Positions 1-7,956 of a stretch of 64,000 nt of DNA are shown here, in pieces. Position 1 is the stretch's first letter; each line of letters opens with the position of its first letter. Both the position numbers and the translations under genes were made by a program. Under the pieces are notes generated by a model that was not told the origin of the DNA, searched no databases, and saw only the letters and a program-made list of their open reading frames with translations. The stretch lies in contig CAVSQX010000001.1 of assembly GCA_963730225.1 (NCBI GenBank), positions 1,302,001 to 1,366,000 on the forward strand, in the 5' to 3' direction. This DNA is from CAVSQX01 sp963730225. Its GTDB lineage: Bacteria > Planctomycetota > Phycisphaerae > Tepidisphaerales > Tepidisphaeraceae.

Positions 1-66
1 TGAACTCGCGCTGATCGGCCCCCCGCCGCTCTGTACACGTCCGCCCTTGGTCCTTATTCTTGGGGC

Positions 67-627
67 ATGGAACCGGTCATCAGCGGCAAGGCGTATGTGC
101 TGGGCGACAACGTCGACACCGATCAGATCATTCCCGCCCAGTATCTTTCGTTCAATCCGTCGCTGCCGGAGGAACGGAAGTTTTTTGGCATGTATGCTAT
201 GAGCAGCGTTCCCGACGGGCAGCGCGGGCTGCCGGACGGGCACATTTCGTTCGTGCGGGAAAACGAATTCAAGAGCGATTACCAGATCGTGATCGGCGGG
301 AAGAATTTTGGCTCGGGTTCGAGCCGGGAGCACGCCCCGCTGGCGCTGGCCGAGGCGGGAGTGAAATGCGTGATCGCGGAATTTTATGCCCGGATTTTTT
401 TCCGCAACAGCGTCAACGGCGGATATCTGCCGCCGCTGGAATCGGTCGAACGACTGGTGGAAAAAATCCAGACCGGCGACATGCTGGAAGTGCATCTGGA
501 CGAGAATTACCTGCTGAATAAAACGCGCGGGCAGCGGCACGCGCTCAAACCGATCGGGGATGTTTTGCCGATCATCGAAGCCGGCGATGTGTTCAGGTAC
601 GCGCGGAAAGTCGGAATGGTGAAATGA
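67..627 (+). CDS. leuD: 3-isopropylmalate dehydratase small subunit
   Basis: Small subunit of isopropylmalate isomerase, which works with LeuC in the cytoplasm to convert 2- to 3-isopropylmalate in leucine biosynthesis. The 186-residue product begins with the small-subunit signature GDNVDTDQIIPAQYL (residues 13-27) and has the substrate loop GKNFGSGSSREHAP (78-91). That length fits the compact LeuD type rather than the roughly 200-residue enterobacterial form. The ATG at 67 is used because the conserved fold starts within ten residues of it. LeuC must lie elsewhere or upstream; the first 66 bases are too short to show it. upp follows after 39 bp on the same strand and may be cotranscribed. 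Confidence 0.95.
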   Translation: MEPVISGKAYVLGDNVDTDQIIPAQYLSFNPSLPEERKFFGMYAMSSVPDGQRGLPDGHISFVRENEFKSDYQIVIGGKNFGSGSSREHAPLALAEAGVKCVIAEFYARIFFRNSVNGGYLPPLESVERLVEKIQTGDMLEVHLDENYLLNKTRGQRHALKPIGDVLPIIEAGDVFRYARKVGMVK

Positions 628-666
628 GCCGATCCATGCGCCGCCAAATTTGATATCGCTGTTCCC

Positions 667-1290
667 ATGACAAACGTCACGCTGATCGATCACCCCGTCA
701 TCCAGACCAAGCTTACGGAGTTGCGCGATCGCCATACCGATCATCGGAAATTCCGCGCGTTGCTCAATGAGATCGCCGCGCTGATGGTGTACGAAGTGAC
801 GCGCGATTGGCCAACCACGCCCAAGGCGGTGCAGACGCCGATGGAGCAGATGGTGGGCAACGTGCTGGCGCGGCGGGTAACGCTGGTGCCGATTCTGCGG
901 GCGGGTCTGGGTATGGCCGAGGGTGTGCTGTTGCTGCTGCCCGACGCGCGGCTGGGGCATCTGGGGGTTTATCGGGATGAGAAGACGCTGGAGCCGATCA
1001 GTTATTATCAGAAGCTGCCGCCCGACATCGCCGACACCGAAGTTCTTCTGATCGATCCGATGCTGGCGACCGGGGGCAGCGGGCTGGCGGCGGTGTCATT
1101 CCTGAGAAAAGCGGGCGTGTCGAATATGAAATTCGTCTGCCTCGTCGCCGCTCCCGAGGGGATCGCCGCATTGCACCAGCAGCACCCCGAAGTTCCCATT
1201 TACTGCGCCGCGATCGATCGGCAACTGAACGAAAAGGGGTATATTCTTCCGGGTCTGGGTGATGCAGGGGATCGAATTTTTGGAACGTGA
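667..1290 (+). CDS. upp: uracil phosphoribosyltransferase
   Basis: Pyrimidine salvage enzyme that joins uracil and PRPP to give UMP and pyrophosphate in the cytoplasm. The 207-residue product has the normal family length. It shows the region VPILRAGLGMAEG (74-86), the PRPP-binding loop LLIDPMLATGGSG (127-139) and a C-terminal GDAGDRIFGT, where the family has a flexible uracil-binding tail. The ATG at 667 lies just before the conserved start (TLIDHP). It follows leuD closely. A hairpin-forming inverted repeat begins nine bases after the stop codon and probably ends the transcript. Confidence 0.96.
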   Translation: MTNVTLIDHPVIQTKLTELRDRHTDHRKFRALLNEIAALMVYEVTRDWPTTPKAVQTPMEQMVGNVLARRVTLVPILRAGLGMAEGVLLLLPDARLGHLGVYRDEKTLEPISYYQKLPPDIADTEVLLIDPMLATGGSGLAAVSFLRKAGVSNMKFVCLVAAPEGIAALHQQHPEVPIYCAAIDRQLNEKGYILPGLGDAGDRIFGT

Positions 1291-1298
1291 GAAGAGGA

Positions 1299-1365
1299 GA
1301 ATGCAGAATGCAGAGTGATGAAGGATGAATTGAATTCGTCATTCATCATTCTGCCTTCTGCATTC
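1299..1365. repeat. intergenic inverted repeat with GATGAA/TTCATC arms
   Basis: The arms at 1299-1322 and 1342-1365 are inverted copies differing at only two of 24 positions (GAATGCAGAATGCAGAGTGATGAA against the complement of the right arm). The loop contains GAATTC. The unit lies between upp and the TerC gene, starts nine bases after the upp stop and could form a strong RNA hairpin. It has the same style (short AT-rich words repeated on one side and complemented on the other) as the repeats at 2889, 10442 and 18201. It could act as a terminator, but no clear U-run follows. Confidence 0.6.
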
Positions 1366-1388
1366 ATCATTCATCATTCCATCCCGTC

Positions 1389-2135
1389 ATGTTCCACCAG
1401 ACTTTTCAACCCCGCGATCTGCTGGTGGTGTTGCTGCTGGTTGTTCTGGAAGGTCTGCTTTCGTTGGACAATGCGCTGGTGCTGGGCGTGCTGGCCGGTC
1501 GGCTGCCGGCGGCGTTGCAGCGAAAGGCGCTGACCTATGGCCTGCTGGGCGCGCTGGTGTTGCGATTCTTCGCCGTCGCCGTCGCCGCGACGCTTTTGCG
1601 GTGGCGATTCCTGCGGCTGCTGGGCGGCGCTTATCTGATCTTCGTCGCGGCAAAGCACTTCATCTCCGATCGATCGAAAAAATCCTCCACCGCTCCAGGC
1701 GCTGCGGCCACGGACGAGCGTGCGTTCTGGCTCAGCGTGGCTACCATCGAGCTGACCGATCTGGCCTTCGCCATCGATTCCATTCTGGCGGCCGTCGCCC
1801 TGGTCGGCCCGGCGCCGGCGGGATGGACGGGGCTTCATCCGAAATTCTGGGTCATTCTTCTGGGCGGATTCCTTGGACTGCTGTTGATGCGTTTCGCCGC
1901 GATCCTGTTTATCCGGCTGCTGGCGCGGTTTCCACGATTTGAGATTTCGGCGTATCTGCTGGTGCTGGTCATCGGCATCAAGCTCGTCGCGGATTACGCG
2001 GGAAACTTCGACTTTCAAAATCCCACGTCGGCGGCGTTCTGGGTCTTTTGGAGTATCATGGTTTTGTGCATTGCCGTAGGATTTCTGCCGCGCGCGACGA
2101 GCCGGAAAGGATTAATCGATGCGATTGAAGGATAA
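1389..2135 (+). CDS. TerC family integral membrane protein
   Basis: A polytopic inner-membrane protein of 248 residues with about seven hydrophobic segments. Two conserved acidic motifs typical of the TerC family are visible: LEGLLSLDNALVLG in the first helix and ELTDLAFAIDSILA in the middle. In this family such acidic helices are linked to metal ion (often manganese) export or to tellurium resistance, so metal handling is likely but the ion is not shown. The ATG at 1389 starts directly before the first helix. The 3' end overlaps the following SDR gene by 17 bp, which suggests translational coupling. Confidence 0.88.
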   Translation: MFHQTFQPRDLLVVLLLVVLEGLLSLDNALVLGVLAGRLPAALQRKALTYGLLGALVLRFFAVAVAATLLRWRFLRLLGGAYLIFVAAKHFISDRSKKSSTAPGAAATDERAFWLSVATIELTDLAFAIDSILAAVALVGPAPAGWTGLHPKFWVILLGGFLGLLLMRFAAILFIRLLARFPRFEISAYLLVLVIGIKLVADYAGNFDFQNPTSAAFWVFWSIMVLCIAVGFLPRATSRKGLIDAIEG

Positions 2136-2886
2136 AGTGGCGCTGGTCACCGGGGCCAACAGTGGAATCGGCAAGGCGATCGCCGAGCGATTTGCCGCCG
2201 AGGGCGCGCACGTCGCGGTGAATTATCTTCCCGGCGGCCAACGCGCGGACGATGTGGAGGCGGAGTTGAAAACATTCGGCGCGACCGGCATCGCCGTGGC
2301 CGGAGACGTGAGCAAGCGGCAGGATGTTCAGCAGATGGTCGATGCGATCGTCGCCAAGTTTGGCCGGCTCGACATCGCCGTCAGCAACGCGGGGATCGAG
2401 ATGAACCGGCCGTTTCTCGACATCGCCGACGAGGAATGGGCCAAAGTTCTGAACGTAAATCTGGTCGGATCTTTTCTGGTCAGTCAGATTTCAGCTCGAC
2501 AGATGGTGAAGCAGAAAGGCGCGGCGCGAATTATTTTTATCTCTTCAATTCACGAAGATGTTCCGTTTCCGCACTACGCTCCGTACTGCGCCAGCAAGGG
2601 CGGTGTGCGAATGCTCATGCGAAATGCCGCGATGGAGTTGGCTCAGTACGGCATTACCTGCAACAACATAGCGCCGGGCGCCATCGCCACGCCGATCAAT
2701 CAAGCCGTGCTCGATAACCCGGCGGCGCTCGCAAAGGCCATCGGCCCGATTCCCCTGGCCCGTTTCGGCAAGCCCGAAGAGGTGGCGGGATTAGCCGTCT
2801 ATCTGGCCAGCGACGAATCCGCCTACGTCACCGGCAGCACGTATTACATCGACGGCGGGTTGACACAGAACGTGACGAAGTATTGA
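2119..2886 (+). CDS. SDR family oxidoreductase (glucose 1-dehydrogenase-like)
   Basis: Classical short-chain dehydrogenase/reductase of 255 residues, probably a cytosolic NAD(P)-dependent oxidoreductase acting on a sugar or other alcohol. It has the cofactor motif TGANSGIG (residues 13-20), the NAG motif (VSNAGIE), the catalytic Ser in FISSIHED, the Tyr/Lys pair in YCASKGG, and the PGAIATPIN loop. The C-terminal SAYVTGSTYYIDGG is characteristic of the glucose 1-dehydrogenase/3-oxoacyl-ACP reductase branch. An AAGGA ribosome site precedes the ATG, which lies inside the end of the TerC gene. The substrate cannot be told from sequence. Confidence 0.92.
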   Translation: MRLKDKVALVTGANSGIGKAIAERFAAEGAHVAVNYLPGGQRADDVEAELKTFGATGIAVAGDVSKRQDVQQMVDAIVAKFGRLDIAVSNAGIEMNRPFLDIADEEWAKVLNVNLVGSFLVSQISARQMVKQKGAARIIFISSIHEDVPFPHYAPYCASKGGVRMLMRNAAMELAQYGITCNNIAPGAIATPINQAVLDNPAALAKAIGPIPLARFGKPEEVAGLAVYLASDESAYVTGSTYYIDGGLTQNVTKY

Positions 2887-2888
2887 GG

Positions 2889-2975
2889 AAAGGATGAATG
2901 ATCAGCGATGAAGGATGAAGGATAAATAAAAGCGCGGGCAATTCCGCTTCACTCATCACTCATCATTCATTATTC
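2889..2975. repeat. intergenic inverted repeat with GATGAA arms between convergent genes
   Basis: The left side repeats GGATGAA/GATGAAGGATGAA and the right side carries the complementary words TCACTCATCACTCATCATTCATTATTC-like (2951-2975), around a core containing AGCGCGGGC. It fills almost the whole gap between the SDR gene and the oppositely oriented MFS gene. It is therefore placed to act as a two-way terminator. It is clearly related in word content to the repeat at 1299-1365. Confidence 0.5.
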
Positions 2976-2977
2976 AG

Positions 2978-4243
2978 TCAGGCCGGTTGTTCATCAGAGC
3001 CGATCTCAAGGATAACCTCCAACTCCGCCTCTGCTTTGGATTCCCGGCTTTTGGATGGGCTTTTGGTGTCTGGTAGTAAAGCCGTGAAGAGGCCAAGAGC
3101 CGGCAGGAATGCGCAAACCTTGTAGACAAAGTCGATGCTCGTGTGGTCTGCGAGTGTGCCAAGTACAGCGGCGCCTAACCCTCCCATTCCGAAGGCAAGT
3201 CCGAAGAACAGCCCAGAGATCATGCCGACTCGATTCGGCACCAGTTCCTGGGCGTAGACCAGAATCGCTGAGAACGCGGAGGCGAGAATTAGTCCGATCG
3301 GGATGCTCAGCGCGACTGTCACCGGCAGCGAAACATGGGGAAGCAGTATCGTCATGGGCAGCACGCCAAGGATCGAAAGCCAGATCACCTTCTTGCGGCC
3401 GATTCTGTCGCCCAAAGGACCTCCAGCCACCGTGCCGATGGCGAGGGCTGCCAGGAAGAGGAAGAGGTAGAGCTGCGATTGCTTCTGCGGGAGATGGAAG
3501 TGTTGCATCAGGTAGAAGACGTAATAGCTCGTGATGCTCACCAGGTAGAAGAATTTTGAAAACGTCAGCACGACTAACACCGCGATGGCTCCGACCACCT
3601 TCTTTCGACTAAGGGTATTCAATTGGATCGCAGTTTGCTTTTTGTGAATCGCGTGTCCGTGCTGTTTGTACCAGTGGGCAAGACCCACCTGCATCAGGAT
3701 GCCCAGCATGGCTGCCAATGAAAACCACGCAAGACCGTGCTGCCCGTTGGGGAGGACCAGAAAGATCATGAGCAGTGGTCCCAGGGACGAGCCGAAATTT
3801 CCGCCAACTTGAAAGATTGACTGCGCGAGCCCATGCGACCCGCCAGAAGCCAACCTGGCAAGCCGGGATGTTTCCGGATGGAAGATCGATGAACCGACGC
3901 CCAGCAAGGCTCCGCCCAGTAGCAGCATCGCATAATGCATTGCGAACGCCAAAGTGAACAAACCGGTCATGGAGATGGCCATGCCGAAGGGGAGCGAATA
4001 CGGTTGCGGTTTACGGTCGGTGTAGAGTCCGACAAGCGGCTGCAGGAGCGAAGCCGTGACTTGGAAGACGAGCGTCAGCACGCCGATCTGACTGAACGAC
4101 AGGTGGAAGTTCGCCTTGAAAATTGGATATGCCGCGACAAAAAGTGATTGCATCGTGTCGTTTAGCATGTGGCAGATGCTTGCCGCGCCCAGGACGCGAT
4201 AAGACGCGGGGGTTCTGTCTGGATTTTGTCGAATTGCACTCAT
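2978..4243 (-). CDS. MFS transporter, fosmidomycin resistance (Fsr) family
   Basis: Inner-membrane major facilitator exporter with twelve predicted helices. The region ASICHMLNDTMQSLFVAAYP near the N-terminus, followed by LSFSQIGVLTL, is characteristic of the fosmidomycin-resistance branch, and GPLGDRIGRKKVIW in the middle is the MFS loop motif. It probably exports a small toxic compound; the actual substrate is unknown. ATG at 4243 is preferred; a TTG at 4249 in the same frame overlaps the stop of the upstream 2Fe-2S gene. The two genes form an operon transcribed away from an AraC regulator. Codon choice here looks less strongly GC-biased than in flanking genes, which hints at transfer. Confidence 0.88.
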   Translation of the reverse strand: MSAIRQNPDRTPASYRVLGAASICHMLNDTMQSLFVAAYPIFKANFHLSFSQIGVLTLVFQVTASLLQPLVGLYTDRKPQPYSLPFGMAISMTGLFTLAFAMHYAMLLLGGALLGVGSSIFHPETSRLARLASGGSHGLAQSIFQVGGNFGSSLGPLLMIFLVLPNGQHGLAWFSLAAMLGILMQVGLAHWYKQHGHAIHKKQTAIQLNTLSRKKVVGAIAVLVVLTFSKFFYLVSITSYYVFYLMQHFHLPQKQSQLYLFLFLAALAIGTVAGGPLGDRIGRKKVIWLSILGVLPMTILLPHVSLPVTVALSIPIGLILASAFSAILVYAQELVPNRVGMISGLFFGLAFGMGGLGAAVLGTLADHTSIDFVYKVCAFLPALGLFTALLPDTKSPSKSRESKAEAELEVILEIGSDEQPA

Positions 4244-4245
4244 GC

Positions 4246-4599
4246 TCAATCTGTCCCATCTAAAACTGTGTCGAGAATCGTTGAAATGTCGCGACCGGAA
4301 ACCGCGGTGAACGTGTGCGCGGCATCATCCAGGCTTTCCTTGATAAGCTCTTTGCTCGGAGCCGCTTCTTCCGCGAGCGGGCCGAAGAACGCCATCACGG
4401 TGGGACCCTCGTCGCAGCGATCAAGACAACAGCTCGGTTGGACATCGATGTGCGAGCACTTCTCTCCTTGTTGCAGAATCTGCCGCCGCAGTTCGTAGAG
4501 AATGATCGAAGCCCCGCGATGGGCGCAGCAGGATCGTCCATCTGTGCGCGTTTTCACACATACAAAAAGCCGAAGACGTCGTCGTGGTCCTTTCATCAT
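4246..4599 (-). CDS. small (2Fe-2S) ferredoxin-domain protein
   Basis: A protein of about 117 residues resembling the thioredoxin-like 2Fe-2S ferredoxin family. Visible features are the strand RLRLFVCVKTR followed by CC, and a C-terminal cysteine cluster in PSCCLDRCDEGP that ends in a hydrophobic VMAF strand. In known relatives four such cysteines bind a [2Fe-2S] cluster. Two adjacent ATG codons at 4599 and 4596 start the conserved part. The open frame continues upstream to 4749, but that part overlaps the divergent AraC gene and looks non-coding. It is tightly linked to the downstream Fsr-like exporter, so it may supply electrons or sense redox for the same response. Its role is not established. 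Confidence 0.72.
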   Translation of the reverse strand: MMKGPRRRLRLFVCVKTRTDGRSCCAHRGASIILYELRRQILQQGEKCSHIDVQPSCCLDRCDEGPTVMAFFGPLAEEAAPSKELIKESLDDAAHTFTAVSGRDISTILDTVLDGTD

Positions 4600-4657
4600 C
4601 TCAATGGACCATATAAGCTTGTCCAGTGGCCCGCCACCTGAGGTGGGACAAAATCCT

Positions 4658-5494
4658 ATGCGAATGGGCCAAAGTAAAATCGTTGGACCCATCGATCGGT
4701 ACTTCAGCGATTCGCGGCCGATCATCGCATTGTGCCAGACATTCCCCAACTCGCATCACATTCAGTCTCATCTACACGAGCGAGGTCAACTGTTTTGCCC
4801 CATGTCAGGCCTCGCTATGGCTTCCACTTCACACGGAACCTGGCTAGTCCCGTGCAGGCGCGCGCTGTGGATTCCAGCAGGCGTCCGCCATGAGCTACGA
4901 ATGGAAGGTGTGGTGGAGATGCAAAGTCTCTACCTCGACAAAAGTACGTTTCCTGATATGCCGCCTCGCTGCCGAGTGGTGGCCATTTCTTCCCTGTTGC
5001 GCAGCCTCATAGCCGAAGCCGTGGCCTTGCCGATCAAGTATGAATGCCGGGGACGCTCAGCGGCCATTATGGAGCTCATCGGATATGAGATAGCCCGGCT
5101 TCGTGAACTCCCCCTCTCTCTCCCGCTACCCACCGACAAGTCACTCGCACGCCGATGCCTCAAGTTCTCAGCATCACCCAATGCTAACGCCAGGATCGAT
5201 GAGTGGGCCAGTTCACTGCATCTGACGCGTCGTACATTTACTCGGTTGTTTCGACGCGAAACAGGACTCAGCCTTGTGGCATGGCGACAACAAGCGTGCG
5301 TTCTTGCAGCGCTTCCAAAGCTGACTGCCGGGGCATCCGTAACTCAGACAGCAGCCGATCTTGGATACGAAAATCCCGCAGCCTTCAGCACATTGTTCAA
5401 ACGAACCCTCGGCGTGTCCCCTCGGCAGTTCATTCGATCCATCGACCGGTCTTGGGAAGGTTCTTCCAGACCTCCGATTGAGTCGGGTCTGTAA
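4658..5494 (+). CDS. AraC family transcriptional regulator
   Basis: Cupin-plus-HTH activator of about 278 residues. The N-terminal half carries an AraC-type ligand-binding cupin (HIQSHLHERGQLFCPMSG, then WLVPCRRALWIPAGVRHEL). The C-terminal hundred residues are the double helix-turn-helix, with RTFTRLFRRETGLSLVAWR and the second helix region ending GVSPRQFIR. ATG at 4658 is favoured because GAGGTG lies 12 bases upstream and the cupin starts soon after; ATG 4604 is also possible. It is divergent from the 2Fe-2S/Fsr exporter pair and most likely controls it. Its ligand is unknown. Confidence 0.85.
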   Translation: MRMGQSKIVGPIDRYFSDSRPIIALCQTFPNSHHIQSHLHERGQLFCPMSGLAMASTSHGTWLVPCRRALWIPAGVRHELRMEGVVEMQSLYLDKSTFPDMPPRCRVVAISSLLRSLIAEAVALPIKYECRGRSAAIMELIGYEIARLRELPLSLPLPTDKSLARRCLKFSASPNANARIDEWASSLHLTRRTFTRLFRRETGLSLVAWRQQACVLAALPKLTAGASVTQTAADLGYENPAAFSTLFKRTLGVSPRQFIRSIDRSWEGSSRPPIESGL

Positions 5495-5516
5495 GGCGTC
5501 GAGCGGCGAGCGGATG

Positions 5517-5545
5517 TGTTGCAAAGTGTTGCATTTGTTGCACAG
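5517..5545 (-). repeat. TGCAACA-box repeat, copy 1
   Basis: Read on the minus strand, this stretch gives TGCAACAAATGCAACAC followed by TTTGCAACAC: three TGCAACA words with short spacers. It lies between the convergent ends of the AraC gene and lutC. The same spaced words occur at 47959-48026 and, in altered form (GGCTACA), at 29214-29279. Its function is unknown. Confidence 0.45.
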
Positions 5546-5563
5546 CCGCATGAACCAGAGGAA

Positions 5564-6241
5564 CTATTTCAACACAAAAACGCGAACAACCGTCGGCCCG
5601 TGCACGCCGACGACGAGATTCATTTCAATATCCGAAGTTTTTGACGGCCCCGTGATAATCGTCGTGCTACTGGCGGGTGGGTCGCTGGCCATCTTCTGAA
5701 ACAGATCGACCAGATCGGGCAGGAGATTTTTCGGCTCGACCACGGCAACGTGAATCGGCGGCACCAGCGAGATGGCTCGCCCGTGCCTTGGCGAGGCCTG
5801 CACCACCAGCCCGCCGATCTCCGCGACGGCGGCGTAAACATCGGTGACGCCGGCGTCGAAATCGTAAAGCTCGTCCAGGGTGATCTGATTCCACATCTTC
5901 ACGTCGAACCCCCCTGCCGCCAGCGCGTCGGCCACGCCGATGCGCCCGAGCAATTCCGATTCCGCCAGCGCGATCTTCCGGCATTGGTGGCTGCGAAAAA
6001 ACTCGCAGAGCATCGGCCCCACATCCTGGGCTCGCACGATGTCGGCTTGAATTTTGTTTTCGCCGGCCGTTCTGGCAAACAGCTCCGCCAGACCGATATC
6101 GCTGTGAACCAGGCGGGTGATCGGCTCGTCGATCGTCGGCGGCGTCGGTGGCGGTGAAGGCGAGCGATCACGGCCCAGGGCCTGGCGCACCTTCCCCATC
6201 ACATCGCGCCGAGGTGAATTTGCGGAATTGGAGTCGTTCAT
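5564..6241 (-). CDS. lutC: lactate utilization protein C (LUD domain)
   Basis: Third component of the LutABC-type iron-sulfur L-lactate oxidation complex. It is a soluble 225-residue LUD/YkgG protein. The fold is seen from the helix RREVM-like start (RRDVMGKVRQALGRD) through AEIGGLVVQASPRHGRAISLVPPIHVAVVEP and the final strand GVHGPTVVRVFVL. GPSKTSDIE near the C-terminus is a well-kept family motif. Its ATG overlaps the stop of the upstream glycosyltransferase gene (ATGA), so translation is coupled. lutB is the next gene upstream of that; lutA is not seen in the window. Confidence 0.9.
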   Translation of the reverse strand: MNDSNSANSPRRDVMGKVRQALGRDRSPSPPPTPPTIDEPITRLVHSDIGLAELFARTAGENKIQADIVRAQDVGPMLCEFFRSHQCRKIALAESELLGRIGVADALAAGGFDVKMWNQITLDELYDFDAGVTDVYAAVAEIGGLVVQASPRHGRAISLVPPIHVAVVEPKNLLPDLVDLFQKMASDPPASSTTIITGPSKTSDIEMNLVVGVHGPTVVRVFVLK

Positions 6242-7956
6242 CTGCCCGCCAACTCATCGGCCGCCGCCCGCGCCTGGGGCGTGCAGGCGTACAGCGTTCG
6301 ATTTTCCAATCGATCCACAAACACGGCCGGCAGCGGTTGGGCATCGGGGCTGATAAAATACGGCAACGCTCCGGCGTGATCCAACTCCGCGGCCAATTCC
6401 ATCCAACTGTGATCTCCCAGCGCGTAGCAGGAGCGAAGCGAGACATATTCGATCAGCTTGTTTTCCAGTTTCTCGCGCTCGTCGACGATGAAGGCGGCGT
6501 TGGGCGGCAGCCGGCGATTGAACGCACCCAGCGCGGCAAAACCGGGGCGCTGGCTGTCGATTTCCGTCACCTCCCATGCGACGACGGCATACCCGCGCGG
6601 ATGATCGCCTGACCACCAGCGCACGGCCAGTAGCAGGGTCGCCGCCGCCGCCGCGATCGCCGCCGGCCGCGCCAGGCGTGCGGCAAATTTCGCAAAAAGC
6701 CAGCCGATCACGATGCTCCCCAGCACCTGCCAGACAACCCACAGGTGTGCACGCATGATGGATGCAAATCCGCCGCTGTCGTATCCCCAACCCTGGGTCG
6801 GAATGGATCGGCTGCTCAGCAGAAACGCGGCGGACAACATGGAAGCCAGCCAGACGCCCAACGCCCAGTTGTCGCCGCGCAGGGCTTGCGAAATCAGACA
6901 TCCCATCAGCAGCCACATCGCCGGCCAGCCGATCAATGTGGCGGACATGGTTTTCGATGTCGCCAGCAGGTTCGGCACCAGCACGCCCAGCGCCCACACA
7001 AAAACCATCCAAAGCCCGTCATGCCGTGCCGCTTTCGGAAGTAGGAGAATCGCCGCCGCCAGCACGCAGGGATAGAAAACGTGGAAGATTGAGACCCAGT
7101 AATCGAATAAAACGCGATCCCACGGAGCGGCCCAGCCTTCGACGTTCTGATCGAGATGGCGCAGAATCCCCGCATTTTCCGCGGCGAATTCGGTCGGAAA
7201 GCGAACGGCGACGTTGAGAATCCACGGCAAAACCACCGCGGCGGTGACGAGCAAAATCAGAATCACCCGCCGTCCGCTGACGCGGCTTTTCATTCGCCAC
7301 GCAGCCAATGCCAGCAGCGTCACGATCAGGGCCGGATAACTTTTCGAAAGAAATGCGAATCCCTGCGCGACGCCGCACAGGATGCAATCGGTTTTTCCGC
7401 CGCTGCGCATGGCGCGGACCAGAAAATAAATCGCGGCTTCGGTCCAGAAGAGCAGCGAGATATCGACATGATCGCTGAAGACGTACCCGTTCACGAGCAT
7501 GAGGATGACCGGGTTGAACGCCTGGAGAGCCGCGGCGATTAGGCCGGCGGTGGCGTCGAGCAATTCCGCGCCGATGAGATACGTCAGCCAGACCGCCAAC
7601 GTGGAGAGCACCGCCGACGGAAGCCGCAACGCGAAGTTGTTTCCTCCCAGCGCCGCCAGCGAAATGGCCATCTGCCACATCGCCATCGGCGGCTTGTGCA
7701 GCCAGATGTGGTTGGATTGCCAATCGGCACGGTCGTACGGTAGAAACGGCTGATCCACCAACGTCGGCGTCAGCGGATGCCGCAGAAAGTTCTGCGCCAC
7801 GATGGCATGGAAGACTTCGTCCAGCGGCTTGATGGCGGCGTGATTGAGATTGTTGAGCTTCAGCAGAAACGACCCGGCCAGAAGTGCCCACAGGGCGAGT
7901 CTATGCGCCAGCGGCCAGACCCAAGCACGCCCGCCGGCATCCAGCCGCGCCAGCAC
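6238..7956 (-). CDS. GT39/PMT-like membrane glycosyltransferase
   Basis: Polytopic membrane enzyme of 572 residues resembling ArnT/dolichyl-phosphate-mannose family 39 transferases, which move a sugar from a lipid carrier to an acceptor on the outer side of the cytoplasmic membrane. The first loop has the acidic DE motif in KPLDEVFHAIVAQNF, followed by NHIWLHKPPMAMW, typical of the family. About ten hydrophobic helices and a soluble tail follow. The start is taken as GTG at 7956, which shares its first base with the TAG stop of lutB; a longer open frame to 8091 lies inside lutB coding sequence. The stop overlaps the lutC start. The acceptor is unknown. Confidence 0.82.
   Translation of the reverse strand: MLARLDAGGRAWVWPLAHRLALWALLAGSFLLKLNNLNHAAIKPLDEVFHAIVAQNFLRHPLTPTLVDQPFLPYDRADWQSNHIWLHKPPMAMWQMAISLAALGGNNFALRLPSAVLSTLAVWLTYLIGAELLDATAGLIAAALQAFNPVILMLVNGYVFSDHVDISLLFWTEAAIYFLVRAMRSGGKTDCILCGVAQGFAFLSKSYPALIVTLLALAAWRMKSRVSGRRVILILLVTAAVVLPWILNVAVRFPTEFAAENAGILRHLDQNVEGWAAPWDRVLFDYWVSIFHVFYPCVLAAAILLLPKAARHDGLWMVFVWALGVLVPNLLATSKTMSATLIGWPAMWLLMGCLISQALRGDNWALGVWLASMLSAAFLLSSRSIPTQGWGYDSGGFASIMRAHLWVVWQVLGSIVIGWLFAKFAARLARPAAIAAAAATLLLAVRWWSGDHPRGYAVVAWEVTEIDSQRPGFAALGAFNRRLPPNAAFIVDEREKLENKLIEYVSLRSCYALGDHSWMELAAELDHAGALPYFISPDAQPLPAVFVDRLENRTLYACTPQARAAADELAGR

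Noticed and set aside
1..66. Possible end of leuC before leuD
   Set aside because: Only 66 bases with stops and no recognisable LeuC C-terminus; not enough to call a gene.
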